Source of the DNA: BS750m-G4 sp964472195
GTDB lineage: Bacteria > Bacteroidota > Ignavibacteria > Tepidaquicellales > Tepidaquicellaceae
Assembly: GCA_964472195.1 (NCBI GenBank)
Contig: CAYYJH010000002.1
Location: 1 to 64,000 of the forward strand
DNA length: 64,000 nucleotides
Direction: 5' to 3'
The translations under genes were made by a program, and so were the position numbers. Shown piece after piece: positions 19,291-28,665 of the stretch. Numbering within the stretch: position 1 is the stretch's first letter; every line of letters starts with the position of its first letter. The notes under the pieces were generated by a model, which searched no databases, was not told the origin of the DNA, and was given only the letters and a program-made list of their open reading frames with translations.

Positions 19291-19951
19291 ACATGTTTAT
19301 TTTAACACACATTCTTCTGGATAAATTTGAACAGTATTTAAGTTTAATATTTATTTCTCTTGCTAAACAATCTCTATCATTGCAGGATAATAATCTGTTG
19401 ATTATTATTTACAAATATAAAATTAAAAACTTGTTAAAAACATTGATTTCGGAATGAAATAATTATCATTATAAATTGGTGTTCAAGTATCAAGTATAAA
19501 GATGAAGATAAAAAATATTCTATTAAGATTATCTCTGAATAATAAATTACAGTGTACCCAAAAAGAAGGTTTATATGTCCCTAAAAGATTTAACTGCTAT
19601 TAGTGCAATCAAATTACAATGAGATTATTTTAAAGACAGAACACTTTTCAGCTGGTTGAAAAATTATAAGTCAATTATAAAATTAGTATCAGCGTTTATA
19701 TCTTTGATATAAAGTAAGAACAGCATTACACTGGTAACAGCCTTTATTGAATATCACACTTTTTCTACATACTATTAAATATGAGTTTACATCTCTCCTC
19801 AAAAAGAGTTCACAGTAGTCACTAGTTTACGTGAAGCATATAAATCGTGCTTCTTTCAAAATTGATATATTAATAAATATGTTATATTGTTATATTGTTT
19901 GAACTGATTCATTCTGATAAATCGGAGTTATTATTAAGTGAATGCAAAAGA
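19291..19951. other. Long divergent non-coding region
   Basis: 661 bp between the GT39-like gene and the MalT/SARP-like regulator. It contains an exact -7-type box TATCTTTG at 19699-19706 (+), without a clear -33 partner, and a direct repeat TGTTATAT repeated twice just before 19897. A short open frame at 19575-19622 has an AGAAGG before it but encodes only 15 residues. No RNA gene or mobile element was recognised. Confidence 0.5.
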
Positions 19952-22900
19952 ATGTCCGAGCTTATAATACAAACGAGACTATCACCCCAAAAGCTTGTTC
20001 CTAATAACATACGACGGAGCAGGTTACTAAAATTGCTGGATGCTAATATTGACAAAAATTTAATCATAGTTTGCACTCCAGCTGGTTATGGTAAGACTAC
20101 TCTATTAACAGATTATCTTTCATCAACAAATTTACAATATGCCTGGTTAACAATTCCCCAGGATGGAATAAACAATCTGTATTCACTTATTAACTATCTC
20201 GTACATTCATTAATTAAGATCAATGACAGGTTTGGGAAAAAAACACTTGAGGTCTTAGATATATTCCGGAAAGATATAAAACCGCAGAAAGATGAAAGCG
20301 AAATCATTGAAATCATTGTTGGTACATTCATAAACGAATTTTGCAATCTCTTTAAAAAAGACATAATATTAATTATAGATGACCTTCATTTTATTGAAGT
20401 CGAAGATTCGAAAAGTTGGTTAAATATTTTATTAAATGTCTTGATTAATAATATTCCGGAGAATTTACATTTAATAATCTCAACACGGCAGCTCCCGGAT
20501 ATAAATATTTCAAAATTCCAGTCAAAGAGAAACCTTTTATTGATTGGTACAAAGGATTTAAGCTTCAGTTATAAAGAAATAGAACTCTTGTTAAAAAAAA
20601 ATTATTCTTTTAATATTTCAGAAGATAATATTGTACTATTAGAGGATGAAGTGAAAGGCTGGATTACGGGAATCCATTTAATCCTGCAGGCTTACGGCAG
20701 TGATTTCAGTCAATTGAAACCATTGGAAATTCGATATACAATACATCTTCCTGATAACATTTTTAAATATTTTGCAAACGAAATATTCGCCAAACTAAAC
20801 GAAAATACTCAGGACTTTTTATTGCATACCTCATTACTGGAGATTTTTGAACCCGAAAGTTGTAATAAACTCTTAAAAATTAATAAAAGCAAAGGAATCA
20901 TAAAAGAATTAATCCAAAAAAACTTATTCATACAGGAAACTGAAGTCGATACCAGGTCAAAAGATAAGAGTAAATTCTTAAAATATTATAACTACCATTC
21001 GTTATTCAGGCAATATTTGCAATCTAAATTTAGTGATTTAAAATCCGAAAAATATAAAAGTGATTTTTTAAAAAGGGTATCTAAACATTATCTTGAAATG
21101 GATGATTATGTCTCTGCAGTTGATTGTTCCATTCTTGCTAAAGATAATAATAAAGCCATCTCATTAATAATCAAAAACTCAGATGCTTTTATAAAAGAAT
21201 TCAAATTTGAAAATCTTAGAAAATGGCTTTATTCAATGCCAGTAGAAATCCTTAACAACAATCCACATCTGTTATTCTACATGAGCTTGATCAACCAATA
21301 TTTTTACTACGATATTGAAAAATCCTTAGAATACCTTGATAAAGCGTTTTACAAAATCAGGAATCAAAAAAATAAAAGTCTACTGTATAACTGTCTTATA
21401 CAAAAGGCAAAACTATTAGAGAACTATGGAAAATATGAAGAAGCTGAAAAAACTCTTAACAAACTTCTTAAAATAAAAATAACACAAAAAAATAAAGCGT
21501 ACATATTTTTCCAATTGGGGGAAATCAAATTCCGTAATAATAAATTAGAAGATTCAATTTGTTTTCTCAGTCGATCACTTGAGTTGTGTCAAAAAAATAA
21601 ATTAGTTGAAATGAAATCAGAGGTTCTCGTTTTTTTCGGAGAGGTATATTTATGCAAGGGGGATTTCACAAAATCTTTATACTATTTGGAGCAAGTTAAG
21701 GATCAATTTTCTAAGATTGGTACAAAACATTATTTGTATACATGTATGACAAGGGTTTATTGTCATCTGGGAGATTTTGAAAAAGCAAAGGAAACGCATA
21801 ACAAAGCAAAAGAGCTTGTAGTCTTTTGCCCCTTTCTTCTTTACAAGATAAGAAATTTATTTACCGAATCCGAATTGAGGTTTTACTGTGGTGATTATGA
21901 GGAAACAATAAAAATATTAGATGAATTTTATTTACTAACTACAAAGAGTGGCTTTAAAGGCTATAACTACATCATTTTTAAGTATAAGGGTTATGCATTT
22001 TATTATCTAAAAGAATTCGATAAGGCAAAACAAAACTTCAAATTATCTTTAAATTATATTGGAGAAAGAGATACAGAAAAAGAGAAGAAACTTGAATTTG
22101 AGATTGCAAATTCAATTTTAATGAAAAAAATCAGCTTGAATGATTCTATAGAAACATCATTTTTAAAGGCATATAAATATTATGAGAATAAGAATGATAA
22201 ATTTGAAATAGCTCGAATTAGTTTTCAACTTGCAGATTATTATTTTAAAAAAAATAATCTTACTAAATGCCTAAGATATTTAAAAGAATCCTTGGTTATT
22301 TGTTCTGAAAAAGATTACATCGCACTATTACAGGAGGATATCTTTAGTACAAGATACTTGTTCGACCTGGCAATTTTGAATCCGGATTTTAAAAGCGAAA
22401 GGAATTTCGTAAAACTACTGTTTCAAAATGTATTTAACAGACTTGATTTAGAATGGTTATCCGATGAATCAAAAGAAAGGCTGTCAATCCAGATTGATTG
22501 CTTGTATGATATCAATATGAAAACATTCGGTGGGCTGGAGTTTTTCATAAGAGGTGAAAAATTACAAGCAGAAAAAAGACTAAGGCATAAAAGTAAACTA
22601 ATTCTTGCCTATTTATTGCTTTATCCAAATGTCAGACTTACTAAAGATAAAATCATAGATTTGTTTTTCACAGACATTCCTCTGGAAACAGTGGAAGATG
22701 CATTTCATAAGATTATTTCTGATCTAAGAAAAGCCACCAGGTTAGAGCAGTTCGATTTAATCCTGTACGAAAATAAAATCCTACATCTGCATGATAATGG
22801 TTATTATAAATCTGATGTAAAAGAATTTAGCAGATTTTACAGCTTAGTATTCTCTTCAGATATTAAAATAGAAGAAAAGATAGAACATGCGAAAAAAGCA

Positions 22901-23245
22901 ATAGATCTATATCGAGGCGAATTATTGGAAGGATTCTATGAGTCCTGGTGCGAAGATATCAGGCAGGAATATTCATCTAAATCTATCTCAGTTTGTGAAG
23001 AGCTTCTTTCCTTACTTTTTAAGAGGAAAGATTATGATGATGTAATTGTATATTCCGGCAAACTCCTGAACTTTGACAGAACAAACGAGAACGCATTTCT
23101 TTATTTAATTGAATCTCATGTAAAACAAGACAACATCAAAAGAGCTAAGGAAGTGTACTCAAATATGTTAAATACATACAAAAGAGAGATCGGAGAAAAA
23201 CCCCCTGAAGATATTATTAATAAGATCAAAAATCTTATCCCATAA
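19952..23245 (+). CDS. MalT-like NTPase/TPR protein with C-terminal SARP-type winged helix and BTAD
   Basis: 1097 residues from the ATG at 19952. The frame opens at a TTG at 19895, but MalT-type proteins begin with the segment seen here (TRLSPQKLVPNNIRRSRLL), so the ATG is preferred. P-loop TPAGYGKTT lies at 42-50 and Walker B IILIIDDLHFIE at about 139-152. TPR-like helices fill about 380-830. The C-terminus (about 855-1097) has an OmpR-like winged helix (FGGLEFFIRGEKL, RHKSKLILAYLLL) and a bacterial transcriptional activator domain (ELLEGFYESWCEDIRQEY). This is a large ATP-dependent transcription activator. The next gene carries 11-bp-period direct repeats in its promoter, the usual SARP target design. 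Confidence 0.85.
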   Translation: MSELIIQTRLSPQKLVPNNIRRSRLLKLLDANIDKNLIIVCTPAGYGKTTLLTDYLSSTNLQYAWLTIPQDGINNLYSLINYLVHSLIKINDRFGKKTLEVLDIFRKDIKPQKDESEIIEIIVGTFINEFCNLFKKDIILIIDDLHFIEVEDSKSWLNILLNVLINNIPENLHLIISTRQLPDINISKFQSKRNLLLIGTKDLSFSYKEIELLLKKNYSFNISEDNIVLLEDEVKGWITGIHLILQAYGSDFSQLKPLEIRYTIHLPDNIFKYFANEIFAKLNENTQDFLLHTSLLEIFEPESCNKLLKINKSKGIIKELIQKNLFIQETEVDTRSKDKSKFLKYYNYHSLFRQYLQSKFSDLKSEKYKSDFLKRVSKHYLEMDDYVSAVDCSILAKDNNKAISLIIKNSDAFIKEFKFENLRKWLYSMPVEILNNNPHLLFYMSLINQYFYYDIEKSLEYLDKAFYKIRNQKNKSLLYNCLIQKAKLLENYGKYEEAEKTLNKLLKIKITQKNKAYIFFQLGEIKFRNNKLEDSICFLSRSLELCQKNKLVEMKSEVLVFFGEVYLCKGDFTKSLYYLEQVKDQFSKIGTKHYLYTCMTRVYCHLGDFEKAKETHNKAKELVVFCPFLLYKIRNLFTESELRFYCGDYEETIKILDEFYLLTTKSGFKGYNYIIFKYKGYAFYYLKEFDKAKQNFKLSLNYIGERDTEKEKKLEFEIANSILMKKISLNDSIETSFLKAYKYYENKNDKFEIARISFQLADYYFKKNNLTKCLRYLKESLVICSEKDYIALLQEDIFSTRYLFDLAILNPDFKSERNFVKLLFQNVFNRLDLEWLSDESKERLSIQIDCLYDINMKTFGGLEFFIRGEKLQAEKRLRHKSKLILAYLLLYPNVRLTKDKIIDLFFTDIPLETVEDAFHKIISDLRKATRLEQFDLILYENKILHLHDNGYYKSDVKEFSRFYSLVFSSDIKIEEKIEHAKKAIDLYRGELLEGFYESWCEDIRQEYSSKSISVCEELLSLLFKRKDYDDVIVYSGKLLNFDRTNENAFLYLIESHVKQDNIKRAKEVYSNMLNTYKREIGEKPPEDIINKIKNLIP

Positions 23246-23329
23246 ACATAGCATTTCCACTAGTTTAAAATCCTCTTCCTTTCTATATCATAATAATCAC
23301 CGGAATTTCCTTCCCTAAAGGTAGATTCT

Positions 23330-23363
23330 TGTCAGGTTTCTGTCAGGTTATAATTTATCTTTG
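23330..23363 (+). promoter_or_regulatory. Direct-repeat activator site plus -7 box TATCTTTG
   Basis: TGTCAGGTT occurs at 23330-23338 and again at 23341-23349, a period of exactly 11 bp. Six bases later comes TATCTTTG (23356-23363), an exact TAnnTTTG -7 box, 33 bp before the ATG at 23397. No good -33 box is present; the second repeat occupies that side, as expected for a promoter that needs an activator. SARP regulators bind such tandem repeats with 11-bp spacing just upstream of the -10 region, and a SARP-like gene ends 85 bp upstream. Confidence 0.6.
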
Positions 23364-23396
23364 TAATAAAGAAATAAATTATACCTGAATCTAATC

Positions 23397-24014
23397 ATGG
23401 CAAAAATAAAACTTGGACACTTAAAAATAGATACTCCAGAAAAAATCAATTTAGCACGGTACATAATTAGTAAAATGACAAAAAATCCCAATTTCAAAGA
23501 ACCTGTTCCTTATATATCAGAGCTCAAAAACAAATCAGATGAATTGGAAATGATATATAAAGATGTTCAGCATAAATATGAGTCTTCTCAAAATACGTAT
23601 TCTTTACAGGAAAACGTTGAAAATGAGCTCGATGATTTGCTTACAAGGTTAGCTGCTCATATTGAGAAGGAAAGCAAGGGAAACGCAAAAAAAATAAAAT
23701 CGACTGGAATGCAGTTAAGAAGAAATACATCACACGAAGGGCAAATAAATACACCTCTTAGGCTTTTTGCAACTGCGGGTGACTTTGCCGGTGAAATAAA
23801 TCTTTTGTGGGAGCCTGCAAGGTCAGCTAACTTCTATAAATTAGAAATAAGTTCTAATTCGAATGATATTTCACCAGTTGTAAAAATTGTATCAAAATCA
23901 AATTATAGTGTAAATGGTTTAAAAAGCGGTTTGAAATACAGTTTTAGAGTTGCTGCAATAAATTCAACTAAACAAGGCTCATGGAGTCACCCTGTATCGA
24001 AATATGCACCATGA
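23397..24014 (+). CDS. Fibronectin type III domain protein
   Basis: 205 residues without a signal peptide. The N-terminal 120 residues are helical and charged (possible coiled coil around 40-85). The C-terminal 85 residues form one fibronectin III domain (INLLWEPARSANFYKLEIS, NGLKSGLKYSFRVAAIN). Family members occur in Bacteroidota with unknown function. It has its own candidate promoter with direct repeats and sits between the large regulator and the secreted propeller gene, so it may be the regulator's direct target. Confidence 0.75.
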   Translation: MAKIKLGHLKIDTPEKINLARYIISKMTKNPNFKEPVPYISELKNKSDELEMIYKDVQHKYESSQNTYSLQENVENELDDLLTRLAAHIEKESKGNAKKIKSTGMQLRRNTSHEGQINTPLRLFATAGDFAGEINLLWEPARSANFYKLEISSNSNDISPVVKIVSKSNYSVNGLKSGLKYSFRVAAINSTKQGSWSHPVSKYAP

Positions 24015-24063
24015 TCTTTAAGGATTTTAATATCATAACAAAAATTTTTAATAATCAAAAATA

Positions 24064-24186
24064 AAAGGAGAAAAGAACATGTCTAAAAAACAAAACACAA
24101 GAAGAAAAACAAACATTCAATACTAAAAACAAATTATTCAAAATTAAAATCTAAAGGAGAAAAGAACATGCCTAAAAAACAAAACA
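24064..24186 (+). repeat. Duplicated leader: two copies of RBS plus start codon
   Basis: A 34-bp segment at 24064-24097 recurs at 24153-24186 with one mismatch. Each copy contains AAAGGAGAAAAGAACATG, an unusually strong Shine-Dalgarno sequence for this window, and the first codons of the gene. The second copy starts the propeller gene; the first starts a 15-codon ORF. The copies are 89 bp apart. A local tandem duplication is the simplest explanation. Confidence 0.8.
24079..24126 (+). CDS. Leader mini-ORF (15 codons) with strong RBS
   Basis: ATG at 24079, stop at 24124-24126, peptide MSKKQNTRRKTNIQY. It shares its ribosome site and first codons with the propeller gene that starts 89 bp later, but in another frame. 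It may be a translated leader that influences the downstream gene, or merely a by-product of duplication. Very basic and short; a functional peptide is not claimed. Confidence 0.4.
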   Translation: MSKKQNTRRKTNIQY

Positions 24187-25847
24187 TATGGAAAGCGAAA
24201 TTAATATTTACATTATTAATTTCAATAATTTACCTTTTACTTATAAACTCTGGAAATATACATGCACAGGTAATACAGGAATGGGTATCCAGATACAACG
24301 GTCCCGGTAATGGATGGGACGAAATTACTACGATGGCAGTAGATGCAGCCGGTAATATTTATGTAGCAGGCTGGAGTATTGGCAGCGGGACAGGATCCGA
24401 TTTCGTAACTATTAAGTATGATTCTTCCGGTGTTCAGCAATGGGTCCAGAGGTATAACGGACCAGGTAATGCCACAGATATAGCCTGGGCAATGGTAATT
24501 GATGACTCGGCTAATGTATATGTAACAGGTGAAAGTTCAACCAGTGGGACGACGAATATTGATTATGCTACAATAAAATATAATTCAGCTGGTATATTGC
24601 AGTGGGTTCAGAGATATGCCGGACCGGCATCTGCCGGTGATTGGGCATATTCAATTGCAGTTGACAGGTTGCATAATGTATATGTAACCGGCGGGAGCAT
24701 TGCACCTGCCACTTATTCCGATTATTTAACCATTAAATATAATTCTGCCGGTGTACAGAAGTGGGTTCAAAGATATAATAATATATCAACAAACGGAAAT
24801 GATATAGCCCGCTCAATAGCTGTTGACACTTTAGGATATATATATGTTACAGGAAATAGTGACGGTTGGTATGCTGATTACCTTACAATTAAATACGATA
24901 CAGCAGGTGCTATTCAATGGATAAGACGCTATGACGGTGCATCCGGGATAGGGGCTGATAATGCCCGCTCTGTTGCTTTAGATAATTCGGGAAATATCTA
25001 TGTTGGCGGATATAGCTGGGGGAGCGGATCAAACTTCGATTATGCCGTAATAAAATATAACTCCTCAGGCGATTCGCTCTGGGTGCGCAGGTATAACGGT
25101 CCTTCAAACAGCGATGATAGGTCGTATCAAATTGCCTCCCTAAACTCAGGTGATGTATTTATGACTGGTGGGAGCCTTTCAAGCCCTTCGGGTTTTGACT
25201 TTGCTACCGTAAAATATGATTCTTCCGGCACGCAGAAGTGGGTACAGAGGTACAACGGCCCGCTTGGCTCAGGAAACGATGATGCCTATTCCATTACTGT
25301 TGATAGTTCTGGTAATGTTTATGTAACAGGCCGCAGTATGGGAACCGGGTCAAATTACGATATTGCTACAGTAAAATATAATTCATCAGGAGTCCAGCAG
25401 TGGGTTCAGAGATATAACGGACCGGGAAATGGCACCGATTGGGCTAATTCTATTCTGGTTGATGATTCGGGAAATGTTTACGTATCAGGACTAAGCGCCG
25501 GGAGCGGAACTTCAAACGATTGTGTTACAATTAAATATTCTCAGGTCCTCACCGGCATAACGCTTATATCATCAGAAATACCTAATGACTTTTCTTTATC
25601 ACAGAACTATCCGAATCCGTTTAATCCAAGTACAAACATACGGTATTATTTGCCAAAGAAAAGTTTTGTGTCAATGAAAATTTATGATATACTTGGAAGA
25701 GAAGTTGCAACACTTGTAAATGAGAGATTAAATGCAGGGCTTTATGAATATATCTTTGATGGTGCTGGTTTGACAAGCGGAATTTACTTTTACAGGATAA
25801 AAGCTGGTGAATTTATTGAAACCAAAAAGATGTTGATGGTAAAATGA
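24168..25847 (+). CDS. Secreted SBBP-repeat beta-propeller with T9SS type A sorting domain
   Basis: 559 residues. A signal peptide (hydrophobic 11-33, ending IHAQ) is followed by eight repeats of about 53 residues with the pattern WVQRYNGPGN, SGNVYVTG and TIKYNSSG (about 37-460). Residues from about 475 are a type IX secretion C-terminal signal: SLSQNYPNPFNPSTNIRYYL, YDILGREVATLVNERL, SGIYFYRIKAG. The protein should therefore be exported by T9SS and attached to the surface or released. Base composition is visibly richer in G+C than its neighbours. Its ribosome site is part of the duplicated leader. A strong terminator follows. Confidence 0.9.
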   Translation: MPKKQNIWKAKLIFTLLISIIYLLLINSGNIHAQVIQEWVSRYNGPGNGWDEITTMAVDAAGNIYVAGWSIGSGTGSDFVTIKYDSSGVQQWVQRYNGPGNATDIAWAMVIDDSANVYVTGESSTSGTTNIDYATIKYNSAGILQWVQRYAGPASAGDWAYSIAVDRLHNVYVTGGSIAPATYSDYLTIKYNSAGVQKWVQRYNNISTNGNDIARSIAVDTLGYIYVTGNSDGWYADYLTIKYDTAGAIQWIRRYDGASGIGADNARSVALDNSGNIYVGGYSWGSGSNFDYAVIKYNSSGDSLWVRRYNGPSNSDDRSYQIASLNSGDVFMTGGSLSSPSGFDFATVKYDSSGTQKWVQRYNGPLGSGNDDAYSITVDSSGNVYVTGRSMGTGSNYDIATVKYNSSGVQQWVQRYNGPGNGTDWANSILVDDSGNVYVSGLSAGSGTSNDCVTIKYSQVLTGITLISSEIPNDFSLSQNYPNPFNPSTNIRYYLPKKSFVSMKIYDILGREVATLVNERLNAGLYEYIFDGAGLTSGIYFYRIKAGEFIETKKMLMVK

Positions 25848-25873
25848 ATTATAATTAATAAACACGAAAATGA

Positions 25874-25907
25874 GGGAGTATAGATGTTTTCTATGCTCCC
25901 TTGTTTT
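25874..25907 (+). terminator. Rho-independent terminator after the propeller gene
   Basis: Stem GGGAGTATAGA (25874-25884) pairs with TCTATGCTCCC (25890-25900), 11 pairs with one G-T, around the loop TGTTT, followed by TTGTTTT. It lies 26 bp after the stop codon. Confidence 0.88.
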
Positions 25908-26033
25908 ATTATGTACATTTTTTTACTTCTCTGAAAATATTAACTTTTATTAAAATAAAACGTAACTTAAAACAAGAATCATCTCTTTTTATTAATCATA
26001 CTGAGAAAAAATAAAGATCCCTGTATAAATATT

Positions 26034-28319
26034 ATGAAACGTATATTATTCTTACTATTACTGTTCGTTAGTTTATATTTACAATCATACTCACAAGATA
26101 ATTACAATGGAATCATCAAAGGTAAAGTAATCGATGAGGAAATTCAAAGCCCTGTTGAAGGTGCTGTTGTTGAAATTCTAAACACAGTACATAAAACTGG
26201 CACAGACGAATACGGCGGTTTTGTTTTCGAAAATTTAAAATATAACACTTACCAAATTAGGGTATCGGCAATAGGTTATAACCCGATTATAAAATCGGAT
26301 CTTGTCGTCTATGCAAGCAAACCACTACCGATAACAATAATAATGAAGCCGAAAGGTTACAAAACAGAAGTGATAGATGTTGAAGCAAATTTCTTTCAAC
26401 AGAATTCGGATATAAATATCAGTTCTCTGAACCTGGACTTCGAAGAGATACGCAGAGCTCCAGGTGCATCAGAAGACATTTCGAGAATGCTTCAAACCGC
26501 ACCGGGTGTTTCCATTGGAAACGACCAGAGAAACGACCTCATAGTCAGAGGAGGATCACCTTCTGAAAACCTCATCCTGATTGACGGTATCGAATTCCCT
26601 AATATTAACCACTTCGGTACGCAGGGCTCTACAAGCGGTGCTATTGGATTCATAAACGCAAATTTCATTCTTGAATCTGACATATACACTGGAGGATTTC
26701 CTTCCCTCTATGGAGACCGGCTTTCGAGCGTTGTTAATATATCTTTCCGCGAGGGTAACATAAAAAGAATTTACAGTGACATCAATCTATCGATGGCAGG
26801 ATTCGGTGGAATGCTCGAAGGACCATTAACAGAAAAAGGTTCCTTCCTTTTTTCCGTGAGAAGAAGCTATCTTGAACTACTGCATAAAGCAATAAGACTT
26901 TCTGCCGTTCCGAACTACTGGGATTTCAATCTCAAAGCCGTATATGATTTCAATGAAAACAACAAGCTTTCACTTATAGGATTAATGGGGCTTGATAAGA
27001 TAGATTTGTCAGGAGATACAGATGATGAGAATCCATACGGTGATGCCAATTCAAATCAGAAATCCTTTGCTGCAGGATTAAATCACAGAAGAATATTCGA
27101 TAAAGGATTTCTACAAACCATACTTTCTAACACATTTGCTTCTTACAATTCCACCCAACTCGAGAAAGAATCTAATGAAATAAGATTCGATAACAATTCG
27201 TTCGAAGATGAGATAACACTTAAAACAGATCTGAATTATCAACTATCCAGGAAATTCATACTCAATGCAGGGCTCGGTGGAAAATACGTCTTAATTAAAA
27301 ATAATTTATATCTTAAGGGTGATACTAGCTATGCAGGCTTTATTTATGAAGCCATCGATGCTAATAACGAAGAAAACACTTACAAGCTCTTTGCACATTT
27401 TAACCTGACGAACAAACTTTTTAATGATAGGCTGATAATAAATGCAGGTTTGAGATACGATTATTTCGATTACACTAGATTGAAAAGCACTGTATCACCA
27501 AGAATAGGGTTATCATACAAACTTAATGCAATAACCTCTCTAAATGCAACATACGGAATTTTTTACCAAACACCGACTTATTTATGGATAACATCACATC
27601 CTAACAACGTGAACCTCAACAGCATCAGGAGCGACCATTACATATTAGGCATCGAGCATTTCTTCGCATCCGATCTAAGAGCAACAGTTGAGGTTTATGA
27701 AAAGCGATACAAGGATTATCCTGTCTGGAAAGATATACCAACGTATATACTAATAGATGGGGGTTCTGACTTCGGGCCAAATCTCGTTGGAGAAGCAGTT
27801 AGTGCGGGTAGAGGTTATGTAAGAGGATTTGATATTTCTATACACAAAAAACTTTCTAAGCACGGATTATACGGAATGATTAACTACTCTTACAGCTACT
27901 CACGTTTTACTGCTTTGGAGGGTGGTGAAAAACCTGGTGCATTCGATCCTACACATCAATTTACACTTATTTCCGGTTACGAGTTTGCAAGTGATTGGCT
28001 GGTTGGATTTAAGTTTAAATACGCTGGCGGCAGACCTTACACTCCCATAGATGAAAATGCTTCAAGATTAGTTGGCAGGGGTGTTTTTGCAACGGATAAC
28101 TTTAATAGTGAGAGATATCCTTATTACATGAGAATCGATCTTAGGTTAGATAAAAAAACAGATTTCAAAAGTACAACGATTATTGGATATATTGAAATTC
28201 AGAACATATTAAACAGAGACAACATATTTAGCTACTTTTGGAATGAAGATAAAAACGAACTCGGTACAATTTACCAATGGTCATTTTTTGTGGTCGGGGG
28301 AGTGAGTATTCAATTCTGA
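26034..28319 (+). CDS. TonB-dependent outer-membrane receptor
   Basis: 761 residues. Signal peptide (about 1-20, ending SYSQ). A carboxypeptidase-regulatory-like domain at about 27-105 (IKGKVIDEEIQSPVEGAVVE, GGFVFENLKYNTYQIRVSAIG). A plug domain at about 130-235 with APGVSIGNDQRNDLIVRGGS and NLILIDGIEFP. A 22-strand barrel follows to the C-terminal Phe (VGGVSIQF). It takes up a large substrate using TonB energy; the substrate cannot be told. No partner SusD or transporter lies beside it. Preceded by the terminator of the propeller gene. Confidence 0.92.
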   Translation: MKRILFLLLLFVSLYLQSYSQDNYNGIIKGKVIDEEIQSPVEGAVVEILNTVHKTGTDEYGGFVFENLKYNTYQIRVSAIGYNPIIKSDLVVYASKPLPITIIMKPKGYKTEVIDVEANFFQQNSDINISSLNLDFEEIRRAPGASEDISRMLQTAPGVSIGNDQRNDLIVRGGSPSENLILIDGIEFPNINHFGTQGSTSGAIGFINANFILESDIYTGGFPSLYGDRLSSVVNISFREGNIKRIYSDINLSMAGFGGMLEGPLTEKGSFLFSVRRSYLELLHKAIRLSAVPNYWDFNLKAVYDFNENNKLSLIGLMGLDKIDLSGDTDDENPYGDANSNQKSFAAGLNHRRIFDKGFLQTILSNTFASYNSTQLEKESNEIRFDNNSFEDEITLKTDLNYQLSRKFILNAGLGGKYVLIKNNLYLKGDTSYAGFIYEAIDANNEENTYKLFAHFNLTNKLFNDRLIINAGLRYDYFDYTRLKSTVSPRIGLSYKLNAITSLNATYGIFYQTPTYLWITSHPNNVNLNSIRSDHYILGIEHFFASDLRATVEVYEKRYKDYPVWKDIPTYILIDGGSDFGPNLVGEAVSAGRGYVRGFDISIHKKLSKHGLYGMINYSYSYSRFTALEGGEKPGAFDPTHQFTLISGYEFASDWLVGFKFKYAGGRPYTPIDENASRLVGRGVFATDNFNSERYPYYMRIDLRLDKKTDFKSTTIIGYIEIQNILNRDNIFSYFWNEDKNELGTIYQWSFFVVGGVSIQF

Positions 28320-28329
28320 GATTATCTTG

Positions 28330-28521
28330 TTAGTCAATATAGTAACTAACAAGAAAGGTTAGAAGTATTAAAACTAAAACTACAATTGTTGTAATGGGAA
28401 TGTACTTCTTTAAACGACCCTTTAGAGACAACTTTCTCTTTGCATCGACTTCATCAAAGAAATAATCTCCATCAGAAGGTTCCCAATTATATATTTTTTT
28501 TGTGTCTTCTAATAAACCCAA
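28330..28521 (-). CDS. Small tail-anchored membrane protein
   Basis: 63 residues. A charged N-terminal 40 residues (EDTKKIYNWEPSDGDYFFDE) precede one C-terminal membrane helix (about 43-61). The only usable start is TTG at 28521; an in-frame stop lies just upstream and there is no clear ribosome site. The well-defined topology argues for a real gene. It lies 144 bp downstream of the first barrel paralogue, same strand, and ends 10 bp from the TonB receptor stop. Not recognised. Confidence 0.45.
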   Translation of the reverse strand: MGLLEDTKKIYNWEPSDGDYFFDEVDAKRKLSLKGRLKKYIPITTIVVLVLILLTFLVSYYID

Positions 28522-28665
28522 AAGCTACGGAAATATTTTTAACGATAAATATATGAAAATTAAAAGCGAAAATATACAAAGAAGAAATTTCAATTATATC
28601 CGGTATGTTATTATTCACTGGTTGAAAATCTCAACTGTAACACATTATAATGGCTCAATGTAACC

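Noticed and set aside
19575..19622. 15-codon ORF MSLKDLTAISAIKLQ with an AGAAGG upstream
   Set aside because: Too short, in a non-coding region, with no repeat or neighbouring gene to support it.
19895..19951. TTG start for the MalT/SARP regulator
   Set aside because: The start overlaps TGTTATAT direct repeats and adds residues not typical of the family; the ATG at 19952 gives the usual beginning.
19952..23245. STAND ATPase as an antiphage defence protein
   Set aside because: The C-terminus is a DNA-binding winged helix with BTAD and the neighbours are not defence genes.
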